This document shows positions 18,364 through 28,457 of a DNA stretch of 64,000 nt, one piece after another. The position numbers were made by a program, and so were the translations under genes. The notes below the pieces were generated by a model, which worked only from the letters and a program-made list of their open reading frames with translations, searched no databases and had not been told where the DNA came from. The stretch is from Arthrobacter sp. efr-133-TYG-118 (lineage in GTDB: Bacteria > Actinomycetota > Actinomycetes > Actinomycetales > Micrococcaceae): the NCBI RefSeq assembly GCF_030209755.1, contig NZ_JARVRH010000033.1:20187-84186 (forward strand). The letters are read 5' to 3'. The stretch's first letter is position 1; every line of letters starts with the position of its first letter.

Positions 18364-18891
18364 CTAATCAGTTTGCCGGTCGGTCTTAGCCAGTTCAGCT
18401 AGGGCAGCCCAGCGAGGATCGAGGTCCTCGTGGTGGTGCCCCGGCTCGTCTTCCAGACGCACTCCGCATATTGAGCAGAGGCCCTGGCAGTCTTCCCGGC
18501 ACACCGGCTGGAACGGCAGCATGGTTACAACCGCGTCCCGCAACACCGGTTCAAGATCGATTAGATCGTGCTCGACTCGACGTTGCTCTTCATCGTCTTC
18601 TTCGTCCGAAAGCTCGACGCCCTCATAGAAGAAAAGTTCTTGCACATTGACCTCAAGGTCATACGCAAGGGGATCCAGGCATCGTCCGCATTCGCCCTTG
18701 ACTTCAGCGAATACGGTTCCAGATACCAGAATTCCTTCGTGTACGGCCTCAAGCCTCAGGTCGAGCTCGATATCCGAGCCTTCCTGAACGCCAATGAGTG
18801 CCACGCCAAGGTCACTTGGCGCGGGTACATGTTCCGTGAGCGTCCGCATGCTGCCTGGACTACGTCCGAGGTCCTTGACGTCCAGCGTCAA
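18364..18891 (-). CDS. DUF177 (YceD-family) protein
   Basis: Conserved actinobacterial/bacterial protein linked by position to rpmF; in E. coli the family member YceD is associated with 23S rRNA accumulation. The product carries the C-x2-C pair GECGRC in the middle and C-x3-C/C-x2-C in the C-terminal part (CREDCQGLCSIC), a possible metal site, plus a central acidic stretch. The TTG at 18891 (175 aa) is the first standard start but has no ribosome binding site. An ATT eight codons earlier (18915) sits five bases after a perfect AGGAG and the frame is open there, so the true protein may start with MKRDASSPLTL. Confidence 0.9.
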   Translation of the reverse strand: MTLDVKDLGRSPGSMRTLTEHVPAPSDLGVALIGVQEGSDIELDLRLEAVHEGILVSGTVFAEVKGECGRCLDPLAYDLEVNVQELFFYEGVELSDEEDDEEQRRVEHDLIDLEPVLRDAVVTMLPFQPVCREDCQGLCSICGVRLEDEPGHHHEDLDPRWAALAELAKTDRQTD

Positions 18892-19037
18892 AGGCGAACT
18901 TGCATCTCGCTTAATGAGAACTCCTGTAGAACATATGACCGACGTACCATCTTAGCCTGAACGCGCGAGCGGACTCAAACCGGGTCAATTACAACGCGTT
19001 CTGCCCGAGGTACCGATCCAGCTTACCCGTTGCGGGA

Positions 19038-19523
19038 CTACTCCGCTGCCGACCCGCCAGCGAGGAGCCTTTTGAGCACCGATTTAGGCACGAAATCGGA
19101 AACATCGCCGCCCAGGAGGGAGATTTCCTTGATGAGCGTGGAGGACAAATGCAGGTAATGGGCCTCCGCCGGAAGAAAGACAGTCTCGACTCCGGACAAT
19201 TGGCGGTTCATGGTGGCCATGGGAAGCTCGTAGTCAAAATCCGAGGACGAGCGCAAGCCCTTGACGATCGCCGAAATTCCCCTGTGCCTGCAATATTCGG
19301 CCAGCAGTCCTTCGCCCATGGGTTCCACGATGATGCCCCGCAAGGAAGCAAGGGTCTGCCGAGCCATGTCCATGCGTTCTTCCAGGCTGAAACGGTACTT
19401 CTTCGCGTAGTTGGTGGACACCGCGACGACGACTTCATCGAACAAGCCGGCGGCCCTGGCGATGACTTCCAGATGTCCGTTGTGGATAGGGTCGAAGGAG
19501 CCAGGGCACACTGCGCGTCTCAT
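19038..19523 (-). CDS. coaD: Phosphopantetheine adenylyltransferase
   Basis: Fourth step of coenzyme A synthesis: transfers AMP from ATP to 4'-phosphopantetheine in the cytosol. The 161-aa protein has the nucleotidyl-transferase motif HNGH (His14 to His17) after CPGSFDP, the KGLRSSSDFDYE substrate-binding segment, and the LSSTLIKEI motif near the C-terminus; length matches the family. It is separated from the DUF177 gene by about 120 bases and is divergent from the aminotransferase (47-base gap), so both promoters lie in that short gap or inside the coding ends. Confidence 0.97.
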   Translation of the reverse strand: MRRAVCPGSFDPIHNGHLEVIARAAGLFDEVVVAVSTNYAKKYRFSLEERMDMARQTLASLRGIIVEPMGEGLLAEYCRHRGISAIVKGLRSSSDFDYELPMATMNRQLSGVETVFLPAEAHYLHLSSTLIKEISLLGGDVSDFVPKSVLKRLLAGGSAAE

Positions 19524-19569
19524 GGTTCGAACCTACCGCATCCCGGGCGGCAGGCACTATGGCGATACC

Positions 19570-20859
19570 ATGACTGAAACGGCGGGCCGGACGAGCCGGA
19601 AGCCAACACCCCAGGAAGGCAGCCCCACAGTGACGAGCCCGGCCTCTCTCAGCGAGAACACGTCCGTCGCCCCTTGGCAACGAGCCGCCAGCGGAGCCAA
19701 CCTGCTTTCGGCCGACGGCAGCCTCGGAGTGACCATCTTCGAAGAGATGACCACCTTGGCAATATCCACCGGCGCCATCAATCTGGGCCAAGGATTCCCG
19801 GACGAGGACGGGCCGGCGGAAATCAAGGCGGCAGCACAGGCAGCCATTACGGCGGGAGCCAACCAGTACGCACCAGGCAAAGGCATCCCTGAACTTCGCG
19901 AGGCGATCGCCGAACACCAGGAACGATTCTACGGACTGACCCCGGACCCGCAGACCGAGGTCATCGTGACCACCGGGGCGACTGAAGCCATCGCCGCCTC
20001 ATTGCTCGCATTCATCGAACCCGGCGACGAGGTGCTGACCTTCGAGCCCTTCTATGACTCTTATGGCGCCATCATCGGACTCGCCGGGGCCAAGCATGTG
20101 ACCGCTCCCCTGCTGGCGCCGGACTTCCTTCCGGACGTGGATGCCATGGAATCGGCATTCAGTGAGCGCACCAAGGTTGTGCTCCTCAACAACCCGCACA
20201 ATCCCACGGGCGCGGTCTTCCCGCGCGAGGTGCTGGAACGCGTCGTCGAGCTCGCCCGGAAATACGATGCCGTGATCCTCAGCGATGAAGTCTACGAGCA
20301 CCTCACCTTCGGCGTGCAGCACCTTCCGGTCGCCAGCATCCCCGGAGCGGCCGAACGAAGTGTCACGATTTCCTCGGCCGGCAAGACGTTCTCGTTCACC
20401 GGCTGGAAGATCGGCTGGCTCAGCGGACCGGCCCACCTTGTGGCGGCGATCCGCACCGTCAAACAATTCCTCAGCTACAGTTCCGGCACCCCTTTCCAAA
20501 GTGCGATTGCCGTAGGTCTTGCCCTACCTGATGAGTTCTACACCGGCATTGCGTCCACTCTCCAGCACAAGCGGGACATCCTGGCCGAGGGACTGCGGGC
20601 CGCCGGCTTCGGCGTCTACACGCCGCAGGGAACATACTTCATCAACGTCGACACGGCGCCCCTCGGCATCCGCGACTCCGTGGACTTGGCACGAAGGCTG
20701 CCGGGGCTCGTAGGGGTGGCTGCCATCCCTGTTCCCGTGTTTTGCCACCCGGAGGGCGCGGCGAGGACGCGAAGCCTTCTCCGATTCGCGTTCTGCAAGA
20801 AGACCGAAGTACTGGAGGAAGCGGCCGCGAGGCTGGCCACCTTGAGGGACAAGCTCTGA
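19570..20859 (+). CDS. PLP-dependent aminotransferase (class I/II)
   Basis: Cytosolic fold-type I aminotransferase of 429 aa. The PLP Lys lies in SSAGKTFSFTGWKIGW; NNPHNPTGAVF and the SDEVYEHL segment supply the cofactor-binding Asn, Asp and Tyr. It resembles kynurenine/methionine aminotransferases (YbdL type) and N-succinyldiaminopimelate aminotransferase; sequence alone does not separate these. ATG 19570 gives a 50-residue polar N-terminal extension; a GTG at 19630 would remove 20 residues of it. The spermidine-synthase-like gene begins two bases after the stop, so they form an operon. Confidence 0.9.
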   Translation: MTETAGRTSRKPTPQEGSPTVTSPASLSENTSVAPWQRAASGANLLSADGSLGVTIFEEMTTLAISTGAINLGQGFPDEDGPAEIKAAAQAAITAGANQYAPGKGIPELREAIAEHQERFYGLTPDPQTEVIVTTGATEAIAASLLAFIEPGDEVLTFEPFYDSYGAIIGLAGAKHVTAPLLAPDFLPDVDAMESAFSERTKVVLLNNPHNPTGAVFPREVLERVVELARKYDAVILSDEVYEHLTFGVQHLPVASIPGAAERSVTISSAGKTFSFTGWKIGWLSGPAHLVAAIRTVKQFLSYSSGTPFQSAIAVGLALPDEFYTGIASTLQHKRDILAEGLRAAGFGVYTPQGTYFINVDTAPLGIRDSVDLARRLPGLVGVAAIPVPVFCHPEGAARTRSLLRFAFCKKTEVLEEAAARLATLRDKL

Positions 20860-20861
20860 CT

Positions 20862-21650
20862 GTGTCAACCGGGAAAAATCACGAGGGACGGCGTTTCCTG
20901 CGGACCACCGGCCAACATGCCGCGATCGAAGCCGACACGCTGATTGACGGCGCCTACATCATGCGCATCGGCGACGCCGAGCAATCCCACGTCAATCTCG
21001 CAGAACCCGCGGAAATCTTCTACGAGTACCTGCGCAGGATCGGCAATGTGGTGGATCTGCTCGCGCCAGGCGGGCAAGCCATCACTGCCCTTCATCTCGG
21101 CGCGGGGGCCTTGACCCTGGCCCGCTACATCGAGGCGACGAGGCCCGGTTCGGAACAGCACGCCGTCGAACTCGAACGTGAATTGCTCGACTTCGTGCTG
21201 CAGAAGTTGCCCATGCCGGACGGCACCCGCTTGGAGACGCATATCGGCGACGCACGCGAAACCCTCGCCGAGCTGCCCGCGGAACTCGGGTTCGACGTCG
21301 TGATCCTGGACATCTTCTCCGGTCCCGAGGCTCCGGCGCATATTGCCTGCCAGGAGTTCTATGAAGAGGCCGCGGCGCGGCTCCGGCCGGATGGGGTGCT
21401 CATCGTCAATGTCGGGGACGAGGCAGCCCTGACGCTGGTGCGCAGCCAGGTCGCCGCGATGCGCCGGGCGATGCCCGACGTTGCGGCCTACGCCGAGGCC
21501 GGGATGTTCGCCGGCCGGTACCCCGGCAACATCATCCTGGCAGGGACGCGCCGGCCGTGGACGGCCGATTGGACGGCGGAACTCCTCGCCCGTGGGCCGC
21601 ACCCCGCGGCGGTGCTGAGCGGAGTGGAGCTGGACCGGCTTTCGGGCTAG
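20862..21650 (+). CDS. Spermidine synthase-like methyltransferase-fold protein
   Basis: Protein of 262 aa with a Rossmann-type fold related to polyamine aminopropyltransferases. The glycine-rich cofactor loop reads LHLGAGALTLARYI, followed by an acidic residue after the next strand (VELERELL), GDARETL, and DIFSGPEAPAH where spermidine synthases have their DxFDP-like catalytic segment. Several polyamine-binding residues are not obvious, so true aminopropyl transfer is uncertain; actinobacterial members are usually just called spermidine synthase-like. GTG 20862 with GAGGGA upstream is the chosen start. It is the second gene of the aminotransferase operon. Confidence 0.78.
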   Translation: MSTGKNHEGRRFLRTTGQHAAIEADTLIDGAYIMRIGDAEQSHVNLAEPAEIFYEYLRRIGNVVDLLAPGGQAITALHLGAGALTLARYIEATRPGSEQHAVELERELLDFVLQKLPMPDGTRLETHIGDARETLAELPAELGFDVVILDIFSGPEAPAHIACQEFYEEAAARLRPDGVLIVNVGDEAALTLVRSQVAAMRRAMPDVAAYAEAGMFAGRYPGNIILAGTRRPWTADWTAELLARGPHPAAVLSGVELDRLSG

Positions 21651-21695
21651 CGCCGGATTTTTCGGGCTAGCGCCGGATCTCCGGCCAGGGATCCG

Positions 21696-22262
21696 CTAGA
21701 CGGGTTCGGCGAACCAGAGCTTGGTTTCGCCGTACTTCTTGTCGGCAAACCGTTCGAGGGTGTCCGGCCAGTCCGGTTCGGGGGACCGTGAGGAACGCTC
21801 GACGACGACCACCGCGCCTTCATCCAGGTGGAAGGCGAGCTTGGCGAGGACAGCCTTGAGGGAAGGCTCATCCAAAGGATAGGGCGGATCCAGGAACACC
21901 AGGTCCCAGAGGACGTCATCCGCCGCGCGTTCCAGGAAGGACTCCACTTTGGAACGATGGACGGAGACAATCCTGCGTCCCAGCACCTGGTTGGCCATGT
22001 CCGCGTTTCGCTGGCAGACCTCGGAGGCGCGTGCATCGGATTCCACGAGTTCGGCCGAGCGCGCGCCCCGGCTGGCACTTTCGATGCCGAGCGACCCCGA
22101 ACCCGCATAAAGATCCAGGACCCGGGCGTCGTCGATGGCGTCGAGGGCCTCGAGCCGCGAGAACAAGGCCTCCTTGACGCGGTCCGTCGTGGGCCTCGTG
22201 GCGTTTCCGGGAACGCTGACCAGCGGATTGCCGCCGACCACGCCGGCAATGATCCGACTCAC
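21696..22262 (-). CDS. rsmD: 16S rRNA (guanine966-N2)-methyltransferase RsmD
   Basis: Methylates G966 of 16S rRNA on the small subunit. The 188-aa protein starts MSRIIAGVVGG, has the N-terminal substrate segment RPTTDRVKEALFS, the SAM-binding motif VLDLYAGSGSLGIE and the catalytic DPPY (in FLDPPYPLD). The GTG start at 22262 follows GGAG at a spacing of seven. It is downstream of recG on the same strand with a 51-base gap, an arrangement common in actinobacteria. Confidence 0.95.
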   Translation of the reverse strand: MSRIIAGVVGGNPLVSVPGNATRPTTDRVKEALFSRLEALDAIDDARVLDLYAGSGSLGIESASRGARSAELVESDARASEVCQRNADMANQVLGRRIVSVHRSKVESFLERAADDVLWDLVFLDPPYPLDEPSLKAVLAKLAFHLDEGAVVVVERSSRSPEPDWPDTLERFADKKYGETKLWFAEPV

Positions 22263-22313
22263 CGGCCAACTCCGGGGGCGGCGCCCACAGGCGTGCCTTC
22301 AGGCATGGATTCC

Positions 22314-24593
22314 TCAGCCGCGTTCAAGGAACGCCTCCTTTTCGGGGTTTAGATATTCGTCAATCGCGGCGGCCAGGGCCTGTTGGCCTTCCAACCCGGG
22401 ATCGTCCGCGACGAGCCGCTGGGCATCGGTGCGGGCGCGCGCGATCACGTCCTCATGTTCCAGGACCCGCAACAGCTTAAGGGTGGAACGCCCACCGGAT
22501 TGCGAGGCGCCCAGGATATCGCCTTCGCGGCGCAGCTTGAGGTCTTCCTGGGAAAGCTCGAAGCCGTCGGTAGTGGACGCCACGGCATCGAGGCGCCTGC
22601 GGCTCGGATGGCCGGGCTCGAGCGTCGTGACCAGCAGGCACGTGCCTGGAAGACCGCCGCGGCCCACCCTCCCGCGCAACTGGTGGAGTTGCGAAATGCC
22701 GAAGCGGTCAGCATCAAGGATCACCATCAGCGTGGCATTATGGACATCCACCCCCACCTCGATGACTGTCGTGGACACCAGCAGCTGGGTCTGGTTGGCG
22801 GTGAACGAGGCCATGGTTTCGGACTTGAGTGCCGGATCCTGCCGTCCGTGGAGGGGCTCCACCCGCACGCCGCGGAGGGCCGGCTCCTGGCTGAGCGTTT
22901 CGACGACGGCGGTCACCGAAGCAAGCTCCCTCGCGGGGCCCTCCTCCGAAAGTTCGGCGTCGCCTGGTTCCGCTTCGCCCGGGCTGAAGTCGCCGTCGTC
23001 GTCGTCTCCGATCTTGGGACACACGACGTACACCTGGTGGCCGGCGTCGATCTCTTCCCGCGAGCGTTTCCAGATCCGGCCCGCCCAGCCCGGGTTTTCC
23101 GCGAGCCCGACGACGTGGGTGGAGATGGGCGCCCGGCCCGCAGGGAGTTCGTCCAGCACCGACGTTTCGAGGTCGCCGAAGACCGTCATGGCAACAGTGC
23201 GCGGAATCGGTGTGGCGGTCATCACCAGCAGGTGGGGCGGTCGGTTGGCTTTGGCACGGAGGGCGTCGCGCTGTTCCACCCCAAAGCGATGTTGCTCGTC
23301 CACCACGATCAGGCCGAGGTCCTGGAACGAGGTCTTGTCACTCAGCAGCGCGTGGGTGCCGATCACAATGCCTGCATTGCCCGAGGCCGCGTCCAGCATG
23401 GCTTGCTTGCGGGCAGCAGTCGGCATGGAGCCTGTCAGCAAGGCGACCTGGACCGATCCGGGGCCACTCCCGGGGTCACTGTCCAACAATCCGGCCCCGC
23501 CCAGCATCCCGGCGCCTCCGAACAAACCGTCGCGGGCAAGCGGGCCCAGGGTCCTCCGGATGGAATCGAAGTGCTGTGCCGCGAGGACCTCCGTCGGGGC
23601 AAGCAGTGCCGCCTGCCCGCCGGCATCCACCACTTGCAGCATGGCCCGCAAGGCAACGATCGTTTTTCCGGAACCAACTTCGCCCTGCAGCAGGCGGTTC
23701 ATCGGCGAGTCCTGTGCCAGCTCGTGGGAAAGCGTCTTTCCGACCGCGGCCTGGCCGGCAGTCAGCACGAACGGCAGCTGCCGGTCGAAGGCAGCAAGGA
23801 GGCCTTCGGGCACTGGCCGACGAGCGGTGGCCTCTTCGGCAGCCAGCTGGGCCCGGCGCCGCGCCAGCGCAGTTTGCAGAACCAGTGCTTCCTGGTAGCG
23901 GAACCGGTCACGGGCACGCTGCCAGTCTGCCGCCGTTTCGGGCGAATGGATCAGCCGGTACGCTTCCCCTACCCCCAGGAACTTCTCCCGGGACGCGATT
24001 TCGGCAGGGAGCGGATCCTCGATGCTGTCCACATCGATGGTGTCCAGGAGCGTGGTGATGACCTTGTGGATGGACCAACTGGTGAGCTTAGCTGTGGCCG
24101 GATACACGGGAATGGGCATGGCCGCCAGCTTTTCCGGATCGACGGAACCGGCCAATTCCGGGTCCTCGTCCAGCAGCATGAAGTCCGGGTTGGTCATGCC
24201 CAAGGATCCACCGTAGCGGCTGACCTTGCCGGAGAACATCACACGGCGCCCGGGCTGAAGTTCAGCGCGGGCACGGAAGCCGTTGAAGAAACTGATTTTC
24301 AGGGTTCCGGGAATCTGCTCACCGCTGGCCTCGTCCGTGACCACGACGTCGGTCAGCGATCCCCGCCTTGCACGCATTTGCCGGGTTGAATTGGACAGGA
24401 CCCTGGCGATGAGGGTGGCCTCTTCATCCAACGGCAGTTTGCTGATGGGCGTGAGCTCCCCACGGCTCAGGTAACGGCGGGGAAAGTAGTTCAGGAGCTC
24501 CCCGACAGTGTCCAGGCCAAGGTGCTTCTCGATGACGGACGCGGAGCGCTTGCCGATCCTCCGCTCGAGGGGAAGGTGAAGCTCAGTATTCAT
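22314..24593 (-). CDS. recG: ATP-dependent DNA helicase RecG
   Basis: Branch-migrating helicase that processes stalled forks and Holliday junctions. The 759-aa product contains the N-terminal wedge/OB region, then motif I GEVGSGKTI, motif II DEQH in VVDEQHRFG, motif III VMTATPIPRT, and in the second helicase domain QLLVSTTVIEVGVDV and QLRGRVGRG. ATG 24593 (MNTELHLPLERRIG) starts 11 bases before the stop of the upstream DAK2 gene, so the genes overlap and are probably co-translated. The open frame further upstream overlaps the DAK2 gene and is rejected. Confidence 0.96.
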   Translation of the reverse strand: MNTELHLPLERRIGKRSASVIEKHLGLDTVGELLNYFPRRYLSRGELTPISKLPLDEEATLIARVLSNSTRQMRARRGSLTDVVVTDEASGEQIPGTLKISFFNGFRARAELQPGRRVMFSGKVSRYGGSLGMTNPDFMLLDEDPELAGSVDPEKLAAMPIPVYPATAKLTSWSIHKVITTLLDTIDVDSIEDPLPAEIASREKFLGVGEAYRLIHSPETAADWQRARDRFRYQEALVLQTALARRRAQLAAEEATARRPVPEGLLAAFDRQLPFVLTAGQAAVGKTLSHELAQDSPMNRLLQGEVGSGKTIVALRAMLQVVDAGGQAALLAPTEVLAAQHFDSIRRTLGPLARDGLFGGAGMLGGAGLLDSDPGSGPGSVQVALLTGSMPTAARKQAMLDAASGNAGIVIGTHALLSDKTSFQDLGLIVVDEQHRFGVEQRDALRAKANRPPHLLVMTATPIPRTVAMTVFGDLETSVLDELPAGRAPISTHVVGLAENPGWAGRIWKRSREEIDAGHQVYVVCPKIGDDDDGDFSPGEAEPGDAELSEEGPARELASVTAVVETLSQEPALRGVRVEPLHGRQDPALKSETMASFTANQTQLLVSTTVIEVGVDVHNATLMVILDADRFGISQLHQLRGRVGRGGLPGTCLLVTTLEPGHPSRRRLDAVASTTDGFELSQEDLKLRREGDILGASQSGGRSTLKLLRVLEHEDVIARARTDAQRLVADDPGLEGQQALAAAIDEYLNPEKEAFLERG

Positions 24594-25647
24594 GCCCGTG
24601 CTGGCCTGCCGGAAGGCCTGGGTCCCGCGGCATCGAGAGCTGGCTGACGGAGATGTCGGTGGGGTCGCCGAGTGAGCGGATAACGGCCACGGCGGGTTCA
24701 GCTTCCGGAACGTGGACGTGCACGCGCCACCGGTAGCTGGCTTCTGCGGCGTCCTCGTCGTCATCGTCGTCCCCGGCGTCATTCCGCCCCACGGGGCTCG
24801 CGCTGCCCACCTGGCTCATGATGACGGAGTCGCCGAGTTCGTCCAAGCGCTGACGGAGCGTGGCAGCGGCCAGCGGTGAAAGGCTGATGGTGCACATGAC
24901 CTCGACGCCGTCGTCGTCAGGCATTCCCGCATGGATGTGCGGATCCTGCAGGTCGTAGCCGTGGAGCCCGTCCAGGAGCTCATCCTGGAGTTCTTCGCCG
25001 AGCACAGCCGAACGAAGGCAGTCGAGGATCAACAACATGCCCACCCCGCCCGCGTCCACCACATGGGCGGCGTGTAGCGGAGCGAGTTGGTCCTCGGTTC
25101 GCACTACTGCATCCAGCGCGGCATTGACGGCGGCATCAAGGGCCAGTCCCAGCGCCTGGTTGCTGTCATCGCCGTTGTGAGCAGTATCGCAATCGCCCGC
25201 TGCCCTGGCGGCGGCTTCGAGAACGGAAAGCATGGTGCCCGGTACCGGCTCGCTCAAGGCCGACCAAGCCCGGATCTGGGCCCGGTTGAGGGCGGCTGCC
25301 AGCAGGGGCGCACTGAGGCGCGTGTGCCCGGCCAGCGGCTCAGCCAATGCGCACAAGAAGACAGCGAAGAGTGTTCCGGAGTTACCCCGGGCCTGCTCCA
25401 TGGCCGCCCGTCCTGCCGCGGCCAGAACGGCGCCGACGTCGTTTACCGGCTCGTCCGAAGCCGAACGATCGGCGAATGCTGCCGCAGCGGCGCGGACAGT
25501 GAGGTAGAGGTTTGTGCCGGTGTCGCCATCTGCCACCGGGAAGATGTTGATGGCGTTGAGACGGTCACTGTGGTTCCCGAGCGTCGTCTCCGCTTTGCCC
25601 AGCCACCGCTTCATGGCGTGCGTATTGGCGGCAATCTTAGTCTGCAA
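24583..25647 (-). CDS. DAK2 domain-containing protein (FakA-like)
   Basis: Predicted kinase domain related to dihydroxyacetone kinase DAK2 and the fatty-acid kinase subunit FakA. Visible are the nucleotide/metal motif NIFPVADGDTGTNLYL (with DGDTGTN) near residue 35, RGNSGT around residue 88, and a C-terminal region with an Asp/Glu-rich stretch. At 354 aa it is shorter than Firmicutes FakA (about 550 aa), and no DegV-type partner (FakB) is nearby. The TTG start at 25647 overlaps the end of thiL; an internal ATG at 25614 (MKRWLGKAETTLG) is an alternative. It lies between thiL and recG, as in other actinobacteria. Confidence 0.85.
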   Translation of the reverse strand: MQTKIAANTHAMKRWLGKAETTLGNHSDRLNAINIFPVADGDTGTNLYLTVRAAAAAFADRSASDEPVNDVGAVLAAAGRAAMEQARGNSGTLFAVFLCALAEPLAGHTRLSAPLLAAALNRAQIRAWSALSEPVPGTMLSVLEAAARAAGDCDTAHNGDDSNQALGLALDAAVNAALDAVVRTEDQLAPLHAAHVVDAGGVGMLLILDCLRSAVLGEELQDELLDGLHGYDLQDPHIHAGMPDDDGVEVMCTISLSPLAAATLRQRLDELGDSVIMSQVGSASPVGRNDAGDDDDDEDAAEASYRWRVHVHVPEAEPAVAVIRSLGDPTDISVSQLSMPRDPGLPAGQHGHEY

Positions 25648-26650
25648 AGTGATCCCATCCCACGGTGTCAGCGGGCATTCCCGCTATCCGGACGCCGCTG
25701 TGCTGTCCTTCGGCAACGGCCTGGATCGAGCCTATCGCAGTGAAGCCGGAAGGTAGCTGAACATTTGCTGGAAATGTCGCCAGCAGGCCATGGTCCTCTC
25801 CGCCCGCCAGGATCCAGTTCATGGGATCAAGGCCGAGGGGGGCCGAGGCGGCTTCCAAGGGAACGGCGAGGGTCTTGAGCGCGACGGGGTCGAGGTCGAG
25901 TGCGACGCCACTGGCTTCGGCGAGGCGGGCGCCGTCGCGCAAGAGACCGTCGGAGACGTCCATCATGGCCGTTGCCCCTGCCCTGGCACCCTGCGGTCCT
26001 AAGGCAAGAGGCGGCTGCGGACGGCACTGGCTGTCCATGAGTCCGCGCTGGGCAGCGCTCAGCTTGCCTACGGGTATGGTGCTCTCGAGCAGGGCCAGGC
26101 CGGCTGCGGCGCGTCCAACAGTTCCGGCAAGGGCCAAGATGTCTCCCGGACTGGCCCCGGAGCGCAAGACAGCAGGGCGCCCGCGCATTGTCCCGACGAC
26201 GGCGACGGTCACCGCGATTTCGCGGCCACGACCGAGGTCTCCCCCGGCAACTGAACAATCAGCAGCCCCCAAGCCGACGATGCCGGCCGTCAGGCCATCC
26301 GCGAAGTCCTCAACCCACTGCACCGGAGTGCCGGGCGGCATGGTCAAGCTGACGACGAGGGACACTGCGGTACCACCCATCGCGTTGATGTCACTGAGAT
26401 TCTGCGCGGCCGATTTCCAGCCGACGTCATAGCCCGTAGTCCGGTATCCGTTGTTCCATTCCAGGCGGAAGTCCTGGTCCTGGGTCTGGGTGTCGATGGA
26501 AATAAGGGTCCGGCCATCCGGGGCGGCGACGACGGCGGCGTCGTCCCCCGGCCCGAGCAGCACGCTGCTGCTGTGGTTCAGGCGCGGAAAGATGCGCGCG
26601 AGGAGCTCGCCTTCGGAGAGCTCGCCGACAGTCTGTTGTTCTATGGACAC
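25637..26650 (-). CDS. thiL: Thiamine-monophosphate kinase
   Basis: Last step to thiamine diphosphate: phosphorylates thiamine monophosphate with ATP. The 337-aa protein has the AIR-synthase-type fold with VLLGPGDDAAVV (metal-binding acidic pair), the AAQNLSDINAMGG motif, and MMDVSDGLLRD in the second half, all ThiL hallmarks. The start is GTG at 26650 (MSIEQQTVGELSEGELL). Its 3' end overlaps the DAK2 gene start. It is divergent from the DUF3515 lipoprotein gene (84-base gap). Together with thiC at the window edge it shows thiamine synthesis, though the two loci are 25 kb apart. Confidence 0.96.
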   Translation of the reverse strand: MSIEQQTVGELSEGELLARIFPRLNHSSSVLLGPGDDAAVVAAPDGRTLISIDTQTQDQDFRLEWNNGYRTTGYDVGWKSAAQNLSDINAMGGTAVSLVVSLTMPPGTPVQWVEDFADGLTAGIVGLGAADCSVAGGDLGRGREIAVTVAVVGTMRGRPAVLRSGASPGDILALAGTVGRAAAGLALLESTIPVGKLSAAQRGLMDSQCRPQPPLALGPQGARAGATAMMDVSDGLLRDGARLAEASGVALDLDPVALKTLAVPLEAASAPLGLDPMNWILAGGEDHGLLATFPANVQLPSGFTAIGSIQAVAEGQHSGVRIAGMPADTVGWDHFAD

Positions 26651-26734
26651 AGCTCTACGCTATCGCGAACCGCCGACAACAAAGGGCCGTCCCTTGGCGC
26701 CAGGGGCTTGCCGCAGCCGCGATAGGCTTGATCA

Positions 26735-27250
26735 ATGCAACAAACGAAAGCCGCTGTGTACGTCCGCGCCCTCTGTTCCTTGACAGCCGCGGCGGTTTCG
26801 GTCCTTACCCTTGCAGCCTGCTCTCCCGTCGTCGACGTCAAGCCGGCGGCTGATGCCGCAAATGCCGCCTGCGCACCCATGATGGTGTCGCTCCCGGACA
26901 CCATCGGAGACGCCGCCCTGCGGAAGACCAACAGCCAGGCCACGGCGGCATGGGGCGATCCGTCTGTGTTGATCCTGCGTTGCGGCGTCAACGTGCCCGG
27001 CCCCACCACGGACCGTTGCGTCACCGTCAACGACGTCGACTGGGTCATCAAGGAAGGCGACCCGGTATGGACCCTGACCACGTATGGGCGCGAGCCCGCC
27101 ACTGAAATCCTCATGGACCCGAACAAGATCAGTTCCGCCACGGTCCTTGCGGATCTGGCACCTGCCGCGGCGAAAATCAAGGCCGTTCGCAAGTGCATCG
27201 GTCAGCCGGAGCTGCTGCAGAACCTGCCCACGAGCACCCCTGGCAAGTAG
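26735..27250 (+). CDS. DUF3515 lipoprotein
   Basis: Small exported lipoprotein of 171 aa. The signal peptide (about residues 1-28) ends in the lipobox LAAC, and the mature part has a pattern of Cys residues (CAPMM, LRCGV, DRCVTV, RKCIG) that may form disulphides. It belongs to DUF3515, found in actinobacteria commonly next to thiL and ddl; the function is unknown. It is transcribed divergently from thiL and convergently to ddl. Confidence 0.88.
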   Translation: MQQTKAAVYVRALCSLTAAAVSVLTLAACSPVVDVKPAADAANAACAPMMVSLPDTIGDAALRKTNSQATAAWGDPSVLILRCGVNVPGPTTDRCVTVNDVDWVIKEGDPVWTLTTYGREPATEILMDPNKISSATVLADLAPAAAKIKAVRKCIGQPELLQNLPTSTPGK

Positions 27251-27291
27251 CAAACGTGGCAGCCCAGGCCGGTTGTCAGCACAGTCTTGTA

Positions 27292-28455
<1,164 letters not shown>

Positions 28456-28457
28456 AG

